Assembly (NCBI GenBank): GCA_945788545.1
Contig: CALZMK010000033.1
Coordinates: forward strand, 1 to 9,532
Length of the DNA stretch: 9,532 bases
Source: an uncultured Prevotella sp.
GTDB taxonomy: Bacteria > Bacteroidota > Bacteroidia > Bacteroidales > Bacteroidaceae
Reading direction: 5' to 3'
Numbering within the stretch: position 1 is the first letter of the stretch; the number at the start of each line of letters is the position of its first letter. The translations under genes were made by a program, and so were the position numbers. The notes under the pieces were generated by a model. It worked only from the letters and a program-made list of their open reading frames with translations, was not told the origin of the DNA and searched no databases. Shown here piece by piece: positions 1-6,548 of the stretch.

Positions 1-475
1 CGAGGATGACGCGAGCTACGGGAACGAACTCAGCCATCATCTGAGCCACTTCCTCTGCTGTGCCTACAGGATATTCGGGGATATAGCCCTTGAGGTGGCG
101 CATGCCGAGGTTGTATGAGCAGTTGAGCATACCGCAGTAAGCGTCGCCACGACCGTTGATCATGTCGCCGTCGCCCTCAGCGGCTGCAACAAACATGCAG
201 GGACCGTCGAAGTTCTTTGCAATAAGAGTCTCGGGAGTCTCAGGACCGAAGTTGCCGAGGAATACAACGAGTGCGTTGCATCCGGCTTCCTTCACTTCTG
301 CCACTGCCTTGAGCATATCTTTCTCGTTCTCAACTGTTGTCTGACAGTTGAACAGGTCGCCCTTATAGGCTTTCACGATGTTCTCACGGCGCTGAGTTGA
401 AAGCGCGATTGGAAAACAGTCTCGGCTAACAGCGATAATGCCGAGTTTCACTTGAGGAATGTTAGTACTTTGCAT
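1..475 (-). CDS. L-fucose/L-arabinose isomerase-family protein, N-terminal part (runs off left edge)
   Basis: This is an open frame of 158 complete codons from an ATG at 475 to the window edge with no stop, so the C-terminal part is missing. The N-terminus reads MQSTNIPQVKLGIIAVSRDC. Later come LVVFLGNFGPETPETLIA (about residues 69-86), a GDGDMINGRGDAYCGMLN stretch (about 101-118) and YIPEYPVGTAEEVAQMM (about 131-147). From memory of the family, these resemble the Rossmann-like N-domain of the L-fucose isomerase-like group (COG2407 type), which is distinct from canonical E. coli FucI. Members interconvert aldoses and ketoses with a divalent metal, but this Bacteroidota subgroup is poorly characterised and no catalytic metal ligands fall in the visible part. 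It lies 33 bp downstream of the HAD phosphatase on the same strand, and no -7 element is visible in that AT-rich gap, so co-transcription is likely. The family call is fairly good; the substrate is unknown. Confidence 0.75.
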   Translation of the reverse strand, partial: MQSTNIPQVKLGIIAVSRDCFPIALSTQRRENIVKAYKGDLFNCQTTVENEKDMLKAVAEVKEAGCNALVVFLGNFGPETPETLIAKNFDGPCMFVAAAEGDGDMINGRGDAYCGMLNCSYNLGMRHLKGYIPEYPVGTAEEVAQMMAEFVPVARVIL

Positions 476-508
476 AAAATTTTTTTTGTTATTAAAATTG
501 TTTGTAAT

Positions 509-1321
509 TTATGTCTTTAGGATAAATTTCTCTACTACGTGTGCCACCCCGTCTTCCTCGTTGGAATAGGTGATATAGTCGGCGGCATCCTGCACTTCGG
601 TCGAGGCATTGGCCATAGCCACCCCGAGTCCGGCATATTCTATCATGCCCTTGTCGTTGTATCCGTCGCCGATGGCTATCATCTCCTCGCGGGTGATACC
701 GAGAGTGGAGATGAGGCGTGCGAGCGACTGCGACTTCTCGATGCCCATGGGCACGCACTCGAGGAAGAAGCCGGAAGAGCGATATACCAATATCCGTCCC
801 TGCATCCTTGTGGCAAGCTTCAGCTCGAGCTGGTGGAGCGGTTTGGGGTCGCCCACGATGAGGCATTTGTTGATGGGGAACTCCACCTGGCGCGGGAAGT
901 CGTCATATTGCACTACGGGCATCTTGTTGATGAATGCCTCGTGGAGCACATATTTGTCGTTCTTGCGGGTGGCGGCAATGCCTTCGCCCTGATAGGTGAG
1001 TATCTCCATGCCTGCGTCCATGGCTTCCTGATAGAGGATGGGCACGAGATGTGGTTCTAATTCCTTATTATATATTGTCTCGCCAGTGCGGCAACTGATA
1101 ATCTTTCCACCATTATATGCAAGGATAAATCCGTCGTGGTCGGCGAGATTGAGCTGTAGTGCAAGGGGCATAATGCCGAAAGTGGGACGTCCGGATGCCA
1201 ACACAATCCTTACCCCCAAATCCTGAGCCTTCATCAAAGCATCGTAGGTTTTAGGTGTTATTTCCTTTTTCTCGTTGGTCAGCGTACCGTCGAGGTCGAG
1301 CACAATCATTTTGTATGCCAT
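509..1321 (-). CDS. Cof-type HAD-IIB family phosphatase
   Basis: This 270-residue protein has all four haloacid dehalogenase motifs. Motif I is DLDGT (nucleophile D9, acid/base D11). Motif II is the Ser of LASGRP (S43). Motif III is K196 in GIEKSQ. Motif IV is GDGYND (D219 and D223, magnesium ligands). The long insert between motifs II and III (about residues 85-185) is the C2 cap of the IIB class, and the length is normal for the Cof/YidA group. Such enzymes are cytosolic magnesium-dependent phosphatases, usually acting on sugar phosphates or similar small molecules; the cap fixes specificity and cannot be read here. The ATG at 1321 lies about 20 nt from the expected transcription start of a good minus-strand promoter (1346-1378), which supports this start. 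It is probably the first gene of an operon with the isomerase-like gene, which hints at sugar-phosphate metabolism. Confidence 0.92.
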   Translation of the reverse strand: MAYKMIVLDLDGTLTNEKKEITPKTYDALMKAQDLGVRIVLASGRPTFGIMPLALQLNLADHDGFILAYNGGKIISCRTGETIYNKELEPHLVPILYQEAMDAGMEILTYQGEGIAATRKNDKYVLHEAFINKMPVVQYDDFPRQVEFPINKCLIVGDPKPLHQLELKLATRMQGRILVYRSSGFFLECVPMGIEKSQSLARLISTLGITREEMIAIGDGYNDKGMIEYAGLGVAMANASTEVQDAADYITYSNEEDGVAHVVEKFILKT

Positions 1322-1345
1322 ACAGGTTTTGTCTAAATTTTAGCG

Positions 1346-1378
1346 CAAAGTTAATACATTTAATTTATATTTTGTCAA
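1346..1378 (-). promoter_or_regulatory. Bacteroidota-type promoter of the HAD phosphatase gene
   Basis: Read on the minus strand there is TTGACA (1378-1373), a 19-bp spacer, then TAACTTTG (1353-1346). This fits the Bacteroidota consensus of a -33 TTTG/TTG and a -7 TAnnTTTG. Transcription would begin near 1340, leaving a leader of about 20 nt before the ATG at 1321. Confidence 0.75.
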
Positions 1379-1425
1379 TTGGAGCTTTATCTTTTGCTTT
1401 ATTTAACATTAAATGCTGCAACTTT

Positions 1426-1433
1426 TAGCTTTG
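1426..1433 (+). promoter_or_regulatory. Possible -7 element for the head-GIN lipoprotein gene
   Basis: TAGCTTTG matches TAnnTTTG. No clear TTTG lies 19-21 bp upstream, so only the -7 half is supported. If it is used, the leader is about 85 nt and contains the octanucleotide array at 1466-1500. A nearby TATCTTTTG (1388-1396) has one base too many. Confidence 0.4.
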
Positions 1434-1465
1434 TTGTAGCGTCAAACGTGTGAAATGAAGATTTA

Positions 1466-1500
1466 GTTGACGAGTTGACATGTTGACGAGTTGACAAGTT
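1466..1500 (+). repeat. Octanucleotide tandem repeat, GTTGACGA type (about 4.4 units)
   Basis: The units are gttgacga, gttgacat, gttgacga, gttgaca(a) and then gtt, all in one 8-bp register. Seen differently, a 15-mer is repeated exactly at 1466-1480 and 1482-1496. It lies 26 bp before the ATG of the lipoprotein gene, in its probable leader. The unit resembles the ATTAAAGA unit of three other arrays in this window. Confidence 0.9.
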
Positions 1501-1525
1501 TATACAAATAAAATTAAATAAGAAT

Positions 1526-2344
1526 ATGAAAAAGATTACATTTATGACAATGGCAATGGTAGCGGCTATGTCGGCCGGAACTGCAATGACATTAGCCTCT
1601 TGTTCGGAGGCAGGCAGTTTGAAAACGTCAATATCCACGGACAACGACAGATATGTTGTCACGGAAGGAAAGATAGTGAAGCAGTACCTCAAGGTGGGCA
1701 AGTTTATATCTGTAAGGATTGAAGGCTCGCCGACAGTGAAATTCGTGCAGGGCAACAAGCACGAGGTGATTGTGCAGGGAACAAAGGAGTATGTCGACAA
1801 AATCAAGACAGTGGTTGAGGGAAACAAGTTGGTGGTCGGTCTTAAGAGCAATATCTCGTTTAACATCTTCAAGAACAGAAGTGACAGGAAGAACCTTGTG
1901 ATTTATGTCACATCTCCTGACCTCGTGGGAGTGGAACTTGCCGGTTCAGGTGATTTCATCTGCAAGGGACCGATTGACACCGACCGTCTGGACATCCAGG
2001 TTAACGGTTCGGGTGATGTTGACTTCGAGGGAAATGTTATCTGCGACGACCTGATGGTGGAGCTCAACGGTTCGGGCGACGTGGATTTCAAGAATGTGGA
2101 TGCTATCACATCGAGTTTGAAGTTGATTGGTTCGGGCGACATCGATGTAAAGCAGAAGAACGTGGAGCGCACCAAGATACAGCTGATTGGTTCGGGCGAC
2201 ATCAAGGTGGGGCTTGACAAATGCCGCGACGTGGAGAGCAGTATTGCCGGTTCGGGCGATGTCACTCTGAAGGGCAATATCACTGGCCGTCTCGACAAGT
2301 CGAAGGCTGGTTCGGGTGACTATAATATTGAGCTGAGTAAATAA
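1526..2344 (+). CDS. Head-GIN (DUF2807) family lipoprotein with seven GSGD repeats
   Basis: The 272-residue product starts with a basic MKK, a hydrophobic stretch and the lipobox LASC, with C26 as the predicted lipidated residue, so it is exported and anchored in a membrane. From about residue 55 it matches the 'putative auto-transporter adhesin, head GIN domain' family (DUF2807). GSGD occurs seven times, with the Asp at 143, 164, 185, 205, 225, 245 and 265. The spacing of 20-21 residues predicts a right-handed beta-helix or beta-roll with one turn per repeat. The residues after the lipobox (SEAGS) are not a strong surface-export signal, so inner- or outer-leaflet location is open. Despite the family name, no adhesin function is established for most members. 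It appears monocistronic: the next gene has its own -7 element 59 bp after this stop. Its own promoter is uncertain. Confidence 0.9.
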   Translation: MKKITFMTMAMVAAMSAGTAMTLASCSEAGSLKTSISTDNDRYVVTEGKIVKQYLKVGKFISVRIEGSPTVKFVQGNKHEVIVQGTKEYVDKIKTVVEGNKLVVGLKSNISFNIFKNRSDRKNLVIYVTSPDLVGVELAGSGDFICKGPIDTDRLDIQVNGSGDVDFEGNVICDDLMVELNGSGDVDFKNVDAITSSLKLIGSGDIDVKQKNVERTKIQLIGSGDIKVGLDKCRDVESSIAGSGDVTLKGNITGRLDKSKAGSGDYNIELSK

Positions 2345-2402
2345 ATAAGCCTCTAAATAGCAAAAAAAGACAAACATCTTTCCTGTTTTCATTATTTTTT
2401 AT

Positions 2403-2410
2403 TAATTTTG
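2403..2410 (+). promoter_or_regulatory. -7 element for the nucleotidyltransferase gene
   Basis: TAATTTTG followed by CAC fits the Bacteroidota TAnnTTTG element. The upstream half is weak: only CCTG near 2382-2385 lies about 18 bp away. It would give a leader of roughly 14 nt before the ATG at 2430. Confidence 0.5.
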
Positions 2411-2429
2411 CACCCAAAATTGATAAAAT

Positions 2430-3155
2430 ATGAAATACGCTATTATAGCAGCAGGAGAAGGCAGCCGACTGGCAGCCGAAGGAATAGAGTTGCCGAAACC
2501 ACTCGTGGAGGTGGGCGGCAAGGCTCTAATCGACAGACTTATCGGAATATTCATGGATAATGGTGCCGAGGAAATTGTGGTGATATGCAATGACATGACC
2601 ACATTGGTTCCTCGGCACCTTATTGATATTCAGCGTGACGGACTTAAGGGAAGACCCATCCCACTGAGGTTTGTGGTGAAGAGTACACCGAGTTCGATGC
2701 ACAGTTTCCACGAAATCAGTAAGTATCTCTCCGACGGCACATTCTGTCTCACCACTGTTGATACCATCTTCCGCGAGGAGGAGTTTAAGGCCTACGTGGA
2801 GGAGTTGCAGAGGTTGACCAAAGAGGGAGAGGCCGACGGACTGATGGGAGTGACCGACTATATCGACGACGAGAAACCGTTGTATGTGGATGTGGATGAG
2901 GAGATGACCGTAAAGGGATTCCTCGACAAGTCGGACTCGTGCCGATTTATCTCGGGTGGCATCTACGGATTGACTCCCAAGGCGATAGAGACGCTCAACG
3001 GATGTATGGAGCGAGGCGAGAGCCGAATGCGCAACTTCCAGAGGGCGCTGATTAAGGACGGACAGAATCTCAAGGCGTATAAGTTCTCGAAGGTACTCGA
3101 CATCGATCACAAGAGTGATATTGCCAAGGCTGAGGAGTTCTTAAATGAAGAATGA
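2430..3155 (+). CDS. NTP_transferase-fold nucleotidyltransferase (sugar- or polyol-phosphate type)
   Basis: This 241-residue single-domain protein has the nucleotide-binding signature of the sugar-phosphate nucleotidyltransferase fold: IIAAGEGSRL (5-14), then PKPL (22-25, the catalytic/phosphate-binding Lys). TTVDTIF (108-114) follows, with D111 as the likely metal ligand, and SGGIYG (175-180). The end, VLDIDHKSDIAKAEEFL (222-238), has the usual second metal Asp context. The family condenses a sugar- or alcohol-phosphate with an NTP to give an NDP-activated compound plus pyrophosphate in the cytosol. It is shorter than GlmU or GDP-mannose enzymes and has no left-handed beta-helix, so it does no acyl transfer. 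The next gene is a CDP-alcohol phosphatidyltransferase; in archaea and some thermophiles the same two domains are fused to make and use CDP-inositol. A similar division of labour is only an inference here, weakened by the 290-bp gap. Confidence 0.85.
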   Translation: MKYAIIAAGEGSRLAAEGIELPKPLVEVGGKALIDRLIGIFMDNGAEEIVVICNDMTTLVPRHLIDIQRDGLKGRPIPLRFVVKSTPSSMHSFHEISKYLSDGTFCLTTVDTIFREEEFKAYVEELQRLTKEGEADGLMGVTDYIDDEKPLYVDVDEEMTVKGFLDKSDSCRFISGGIYGLTPKAIETLNGCMERGESRMRNFQRALIKDGQNLKAYKFSKVLDIDHKSDIAKAEEFLNEE

Positions 3156-3445
3156 AGAAAGTCAATTTAGGCACGGATGAACACGGCTTTTTATAAAAAA
3201 GACACGGCTGGGCTGCGCGATTTATGGCTTTGTTTGCAAATGGCTATACTATGAAGTATAGACACGGCTCGTCAGCGCAGAGGACTAATTAAGCTGTGAA
3301 CTTGCGCAAGCAAGCCAAATTTTAAATTAAAAAATTAAAATATTAAAGGATTAAAGAAAAAGCCGTGTCTTTGAAAAAGCTGTGGATTTCCGTGCCAAAA
3401 TAAAATCTGTGGAAAAAAACATCTGTGGATAAAAATAGACAAGAT
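3156..3445. other. 290-bp gene-free stretch rich in inverted and direct repeats
   Basis: No gene is visible. Outer inverted arms are ggcacgga (3170-3177) with tccgtgcc (3389-3396), and acacggcttttt (3181-3192) with aaaaagccgtgt (3357-3368, perfect over 12 bp). Inside lie an imperfect arm pair (3225-3237 with 3306-3317), ctgcgc/gcgcag (3213-3218 with 3275-3280) and a hairpin with a perfect 7-bp stem and ATGA loop (3244-3261). The palindromes tttgcaaa (3233-3240) and cttgcgcaag (3301-3310) are also present. The direct repeat gacacggct occurs at 3201-3209 and 3261-3269. CTGTGGA occurs three times (3380, 3407, 3423). No convincing TAnnTTTG promoter is present; TGTCTTTG (3366-3373) has one mismatch and no -33 partner. 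It could be a MITE-like or REP-like insertion, a structured leader, or a decayed repeat element. Confidence 0.7.
3326..3357 (+). repeat. Octanucleotide tandem repeat, ATTAAAGA type (4 units)
   Basis: Four units in exact 8-bp register: attaaaaa, attaaaat, attaaagg, attaaaga. It sits inside the repeat-rich gap, directly before the right-hand inverted arm that starts at 3357. Confidence 0.85.
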
Positions 3446-4390
3446 ATGAAAAGAAGTTTTTCGGAGCTATTAAAGGCATCGTTCAAGTCGGAAGACACTG
3501 AGGAATGGCTTGACGTGCATTTCACAAGGCCAATAGGATTGGCCTTCGCATTGATGTGGGAGAAATTAGGCGTGCATCCCAACGCCATCACCATATTGTC
3601 GATATTCCTCGGAGTGGGAGCCGGATGGATGTTCCACTACTCAGACATTGAATCTAATATATGGGGAGTGTTGTTGCTGATGTTTGCCAATTTCTGCGAC
3701 TCCACCGACGGACAGTTGGCCCGACTCACTGGTAAGAAGACACTCGTAGGACGTGTGCTCGACGGATTCTCGGGCGACGTGTGGTTCTTTGCCGTATATT
3801 TGGCTATCGTGGTGAGAATGTGGAATCAGCCTATTCCATTTCTTGGCGATGTGACATGGAGTTTCTATCTATTGGCAATCTGTATATATGCAGGATTTAT
3901 GTGCCACTCTCCCCAATCGTCGCTTGCCGACTACTATCGCCAGATTCACCTCTACTTCCTCTTGGGCAAGAAAGGCTCGGAACTCGACGACTCTGCCACA
4001 CAGATGAAGAAATATGAGGAACTGACATGGACGGGTAATTTCATCGGCAAAATCTTCTATAAGAACTATGCCGCATATTGCCGCAGTCAGGAGAAACGCA
4101 CACCGAAATTCCAGGCTTTCTTCCGTGAGGTTAAGAGGAAATATCCCGATGCCGAGCAGATGCCGCAGAGCCTGAGGGACGAATTCCGCAAGGGTTCGCT
4201 GCCTCTGATGAAGTTCACTAATCTGCTGACATTCAATTCCCGAGCTATCATCATTTACATCACTTGTCTCGCGGGCGTACCTTATATATATCCCTTAATG
4301 GAAATCACGGTGTATATGGCGATGTATGTGTATATGCACAAATCTCACGAAAGAACGTGCGGAGATCTCTGTGAGAAATTAAAAAGTTAA
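3446..4390 (+). CDS. CDP-alcohol phosphatidyltransferase family membrane protein
   Basis: The ATG start (MKRSFSELLKAS) gives 314 residues; an in-frame GTG at 3425 would add seven residues but lies in repeat-like DNA. The family signature D-x2-D-G-x2-A-R-x8-G-x3-D is complete: D85, D88, G89, A92, R93, G102 and D106. The final Asp, however, comes after four residues (D111, in DGFSGD) instead of the usual three. Hydrophobic helices at about 45-61, 70-84, 111-124, 135-153 and 265-290 place it in the inner membrane. A hydrophilic stretch of about 90 residues between helices (about 170-255) is an unusual cytosolic insert. These enzymes displace CMP from a CDP-activated lipid or alcohol to form a phosphodiester; candidate products are an inositol-type or other head-group lipid, but the substrate cannot be read from sequence. 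The stop codon lies in an octanucleotide array, and the DUF5686 gene follows after 21 bp, so they are probably co-transcribed. Confidence 0.88.
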   Translation: MKRSFSELLKASFKSEDTEEWLDVHFTRPIGLAFALMWEKLGVHPNAITILSIFLGVGAGWMFHYSDIESNIWGVLLLMFANFCDSTDGQLARLTGKKTLVGRVLDGFSGDVWFFAVYLAIVVRMWNQPIPFLGDVTWSFYLLAICIYAGFMCHSPQSSLADYYRQIHLYFLLGKKGSELDDSATQMKKYEELTWTGNFIGKIFYKNYAAYCRSQEKRTPKFQAFFREVKRKYPDAEQMPQSLRDEFRKGSLPLMKFTNLLTFNSRAIIIYITCLAGVPYIYPLMEITVYMAMYVYMHKSHERTCGDLCEKLKS

Positions 4391-4409
4391 AGGATTAAAG
4401 AATTAAAGT
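4378..4409 (+). repeat. Octanucleotide tandem repeat spanning a stop codon (4 units)
   Basis: The units are attaaaaa, gttaaagg, attaaaga, attaaagt, in exact 8-bp register. The first one and a half units encode the last residues (LKS) and the TAA stop of the phosphatidyltransferase. The array ends 2 bp before the TTG start of the next gene. The second unit begins with G like the GTTGACGA family, linking the two unit types. Confidence 0.9.
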
Positions 4410-4411
4410 TT

Positions 4412-6544
4412 TTGCGACATAGTGTATTGTTGATAACCGTGATGCTTGCGCTTTTGCCCATGGTGGGTGTGGCGCAGGAGAGACAGGACAGTGTGCAGTG
4501 GTATGACCGCGTACACCAACTGGAAGGTATTACCATTGACAAGAAGCGCGAGGCATATAGCCGCAAGAACAATCCCGCAGTGGAGCTGATGAAAAAGGTG
4601 ATAGGGCATAAGCGAATGACCGACCCTACTAAGAAAGCCTACTGCAAATACGATACATATCAGAAACTGACGCTCGCCCTCAATGATGTCACTCCCCAAC
4701 AGTTGACTGAGGGCGCACTGTCGAAGATACCTGGTGTCATCAATCATATCGAGCCATGTGAGCAGAACAATAAACTGATTATGCCAGTGACGGTGTCGGA
4801 GACTGTGACACGAAGTCTTTACAATGAGAAGCCCAATCGCCATCAAGTGGTGACAATAGGTGAGAGGTCGGAGGGTATCGACCAACTCTTCCAAACGGGC
4901 GACCAGATGGTGAGAATGTTAAGAGAATTTTTCACGGATATCAACCTGTTTGATGACAATATAAGTCTGCTGAAGCAGAATTTCCTCTCGCCGATAGCCT
5001 CGGGATCCATCGCCTTCTATCGCTTTCACATCGTGGATACGGTGAGGGTGGGGCAGGACAGATGCATACACCTCGCCTTCGGTCCCGACAATCAGAGGGA
5101 TATGGGATTCAGTGGCGAACTATATGTGATGGACGACACGACATACCAGTTGAGGCGTGCGGTGCTCACCATGCCCAAGCAGAGCATAGTGAATCATATC
5201 GACAATATCAAGGTATGGCAGGAGTTTGAGGCATTGCCGTCGGGTGAGATGGTGCTTGCTTCCGACGACATGATGATTGAGATGAGTCTCGCCGACATGT
5301 TTGCCAAGACTGTCATATTGCGCACAACGCGACATTCGGGTTACTCATTCGAACATATACCCTCGGCATATTTCAGCAACAGATTGAAGCAGAACGAGGA
5401 GCGAAGGGCAAAAGAGCGCAACGCCGCATTCTGGAATGAATACCGAAGGGCGCGACTCACATTCAGTGAGCAACGCATGGGGATATTCGTGGATAATCTG
5501 TGGCAGTCGTCACCTGCATTGCGCACAATAGGCACTGCTGCGAAACTGCTTGTGGATAACTACATCGAAACAGGCAAGCCGAGCAAGTTTGATATAGGGC
5601 CTATCACTTCCGGAATATCCGGAAATTCCGTAGATGGATTAAGATTAAGATTAGGCGGCCGCACCACCAAGGCCCTAAGCCGACATATACAGCTTGAAGG
5701 CTATTATGCGCATGGATTCCGCAGCAAGGCCGACTATTGGAGTGCCACTGTGAGAAGTCATGGATTCTCGCTCTCGGCGGCAAAGGACATACGCTATCCC
5801 TCCGACCCGCTGATGCCTACCGACAAGGATAATCTCTTTGCGGCGTGGAAATGGGGCGATGACTCGAAGATGATGGCATATAGCAGACAGCAGTTGGCAT
5901 ACGAATATGCCATGCCCTCGGGACTCAAACTGCAGGCGGCAGTGAAGCGCGAGACATACGAGGGACGAGGGTCGCTCGAATTTGACAAGATAAAGACTGC
6001 GGAACTGCGTTTCGCACTCGAATATAAAGGATGGATGGTGAGCCATGCCGTGGGTATCGACGGAATGTTGGGAGGCGAGTGGAGATACAACACCACCGAG
6101 ATGAGGTGGAGACAGAAGACACCGCTGAAGACATGGGGCACACTCGACACCGACATCAGGGCAGGAGTGGAATGGGACGGAAAACCATGGCCTCTGCAGT
6201 TTATGCCAGCTGCCAATATATCTTATTTTGCACAACCACTCACCTTTGCCCTCATCGACAACATGGAGATGATGAGCGACAGATATGCCAGTGCGATATT
6301 CGACTGGGACATCAACGGAAGATTGCTGAACCGCATACCATGGGTGAACCGACTGAAACTGAGAGAGTATCTGAGTCTCAGGACATGGTGGGGACACGAC
6401 AAACCATACGTAGAGGCAGCAGTGGGAATACATAACATATTGTCGTTTTTGCACGTGGAATACGTGAGACGACTCAACTATACAAACGCAATGCCCTCAG
6501 TACACAAACAGGGTGTGAGGATAAGGGCGCAATTCAAATTTTGA
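4412..6544 (+). CDS. DUF5686 family outer-membrane protein, short form with TTG start
   Basis: The 710-residue product begins with a clear signal peptide (MRHSVLLITVMLALLPMVGVA, cleavage likely after A21) only if TTG at 4412 is used. The first ATG (4442) would lose the basic n-region, and the frame is closed upstream by TAA at 4388. The DUF5686 hallmark YSRKNNPAVELMKKVI falls at 49-64, followed by KAYCKYDTYQKLTLALNDV. The C-terminal half is rich in alternating aromatic strands and ends in RAQFKF, with a terminal Phe typical of outer-membrane beta-barrels. As I know the family, members usually carry a carboxypeptidase-regulatory-like domain of about 90 residues between signal and hallmark; only about 27 residues are present here. 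The function is not established. It sits 21 bp after the phosphatidyltransferase and 4 bp before the response regulator, so a shared transcript is likely. Confidence 0.85.
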   Translation: MRHSVLLITVMLALLPMVGVAQERQDSVQWYDRVHQLEGITIDKKREAYSRKNNPAVELMKKVIGHKRMTDPTKKAYCKYDTYQKLTLALNDVTPQQLTEGALSKIPGVINHIEPCEQNNKLIMPVTVSETVTRSLYNEKPNRHQVVTIGERSEGIDQLFQTGDQMVRMLREFFTDINLFDDNISLLKQNFLSPIASGSIAFYRFHIVDTVRVGQDRCIHLAFGPDNQRDMGFSGELYVMDDTTYQLRRAVLTMPKQSIVNHIDNIKVWQEFEALPSGEMVLASDDMMIEMSLADMFAKTVILRTTRHSGYSFEHIPSAYFSNRLKQNEERRAKERNAAFWNEYRRARLTFSEQRMGIFVDNLWQSSPALRTIGTAAKLLVDNYIETGKPSKFDIGPITSGISGNSVDGLRLRLGGRTTKALSRHIQLEGYYAHGFRSKADYWSATVRSHGFSLSAAKDIRYPSDPLMPTDKDNLFAAWKWGDDSKMMAYSRQQLAYEYAMPSGLKLQAAVKRETYEGRGSLEFDKIKTAELRFALEYKGWMVSHAVGIDGMLGGEWRYNTTEMRWRQKTPLKTWGTLDTDIRAGVEWDGKPWPLQFMPAANISYFAQPLTFALIDNMEMMSDRYASAIFDWDINGRLLNRIPWVNRLKLREYLSLRTWWGHDKPYVEAAVGIHNILSFLHVEYVRRLNYTNAMPSVHKQGVRIRAQFKF

Positions 6545-6548
6545 GAGA

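Noticed and set aside
539..1060. 173-codon open frame on the plus strand inside the HAD phosphatase region
   Set aside because: It lies fully opposite a gene with all four HAD motifs; the translation has no recognisable domain and no promoter. It is a shadow frame.
1946..2392. Minus-strand frame with repeated VARTNQL/ARTV peptides
   Set aside because: The repeats are simply the complement of the GSGD-coding repeats in the head-GIN lipoprotein gene.
3425..3445. GTG start for the phosphatidyltransferase at 3425
   Set aside because: The ATG at 3446 gives a sensible N-terminus; the extra seven codons lie in CTGTGGA repeat-like DNA. It cannot be fully excluded.
5547..5559. DnaA-box-like TGTGGATAA within the DUF5686 gene
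   Set aside because: It is a single site inside coding sequence with no cluster around it; it is expected by chance.
5675..6454. 259-codon minus-strand open frame inside the DUF5686 gene
   Set aside because: It is rich in Cys, His and Ser like a typical antisense shadow, with no domain or signal, and it lies opposite a well-supported gene.
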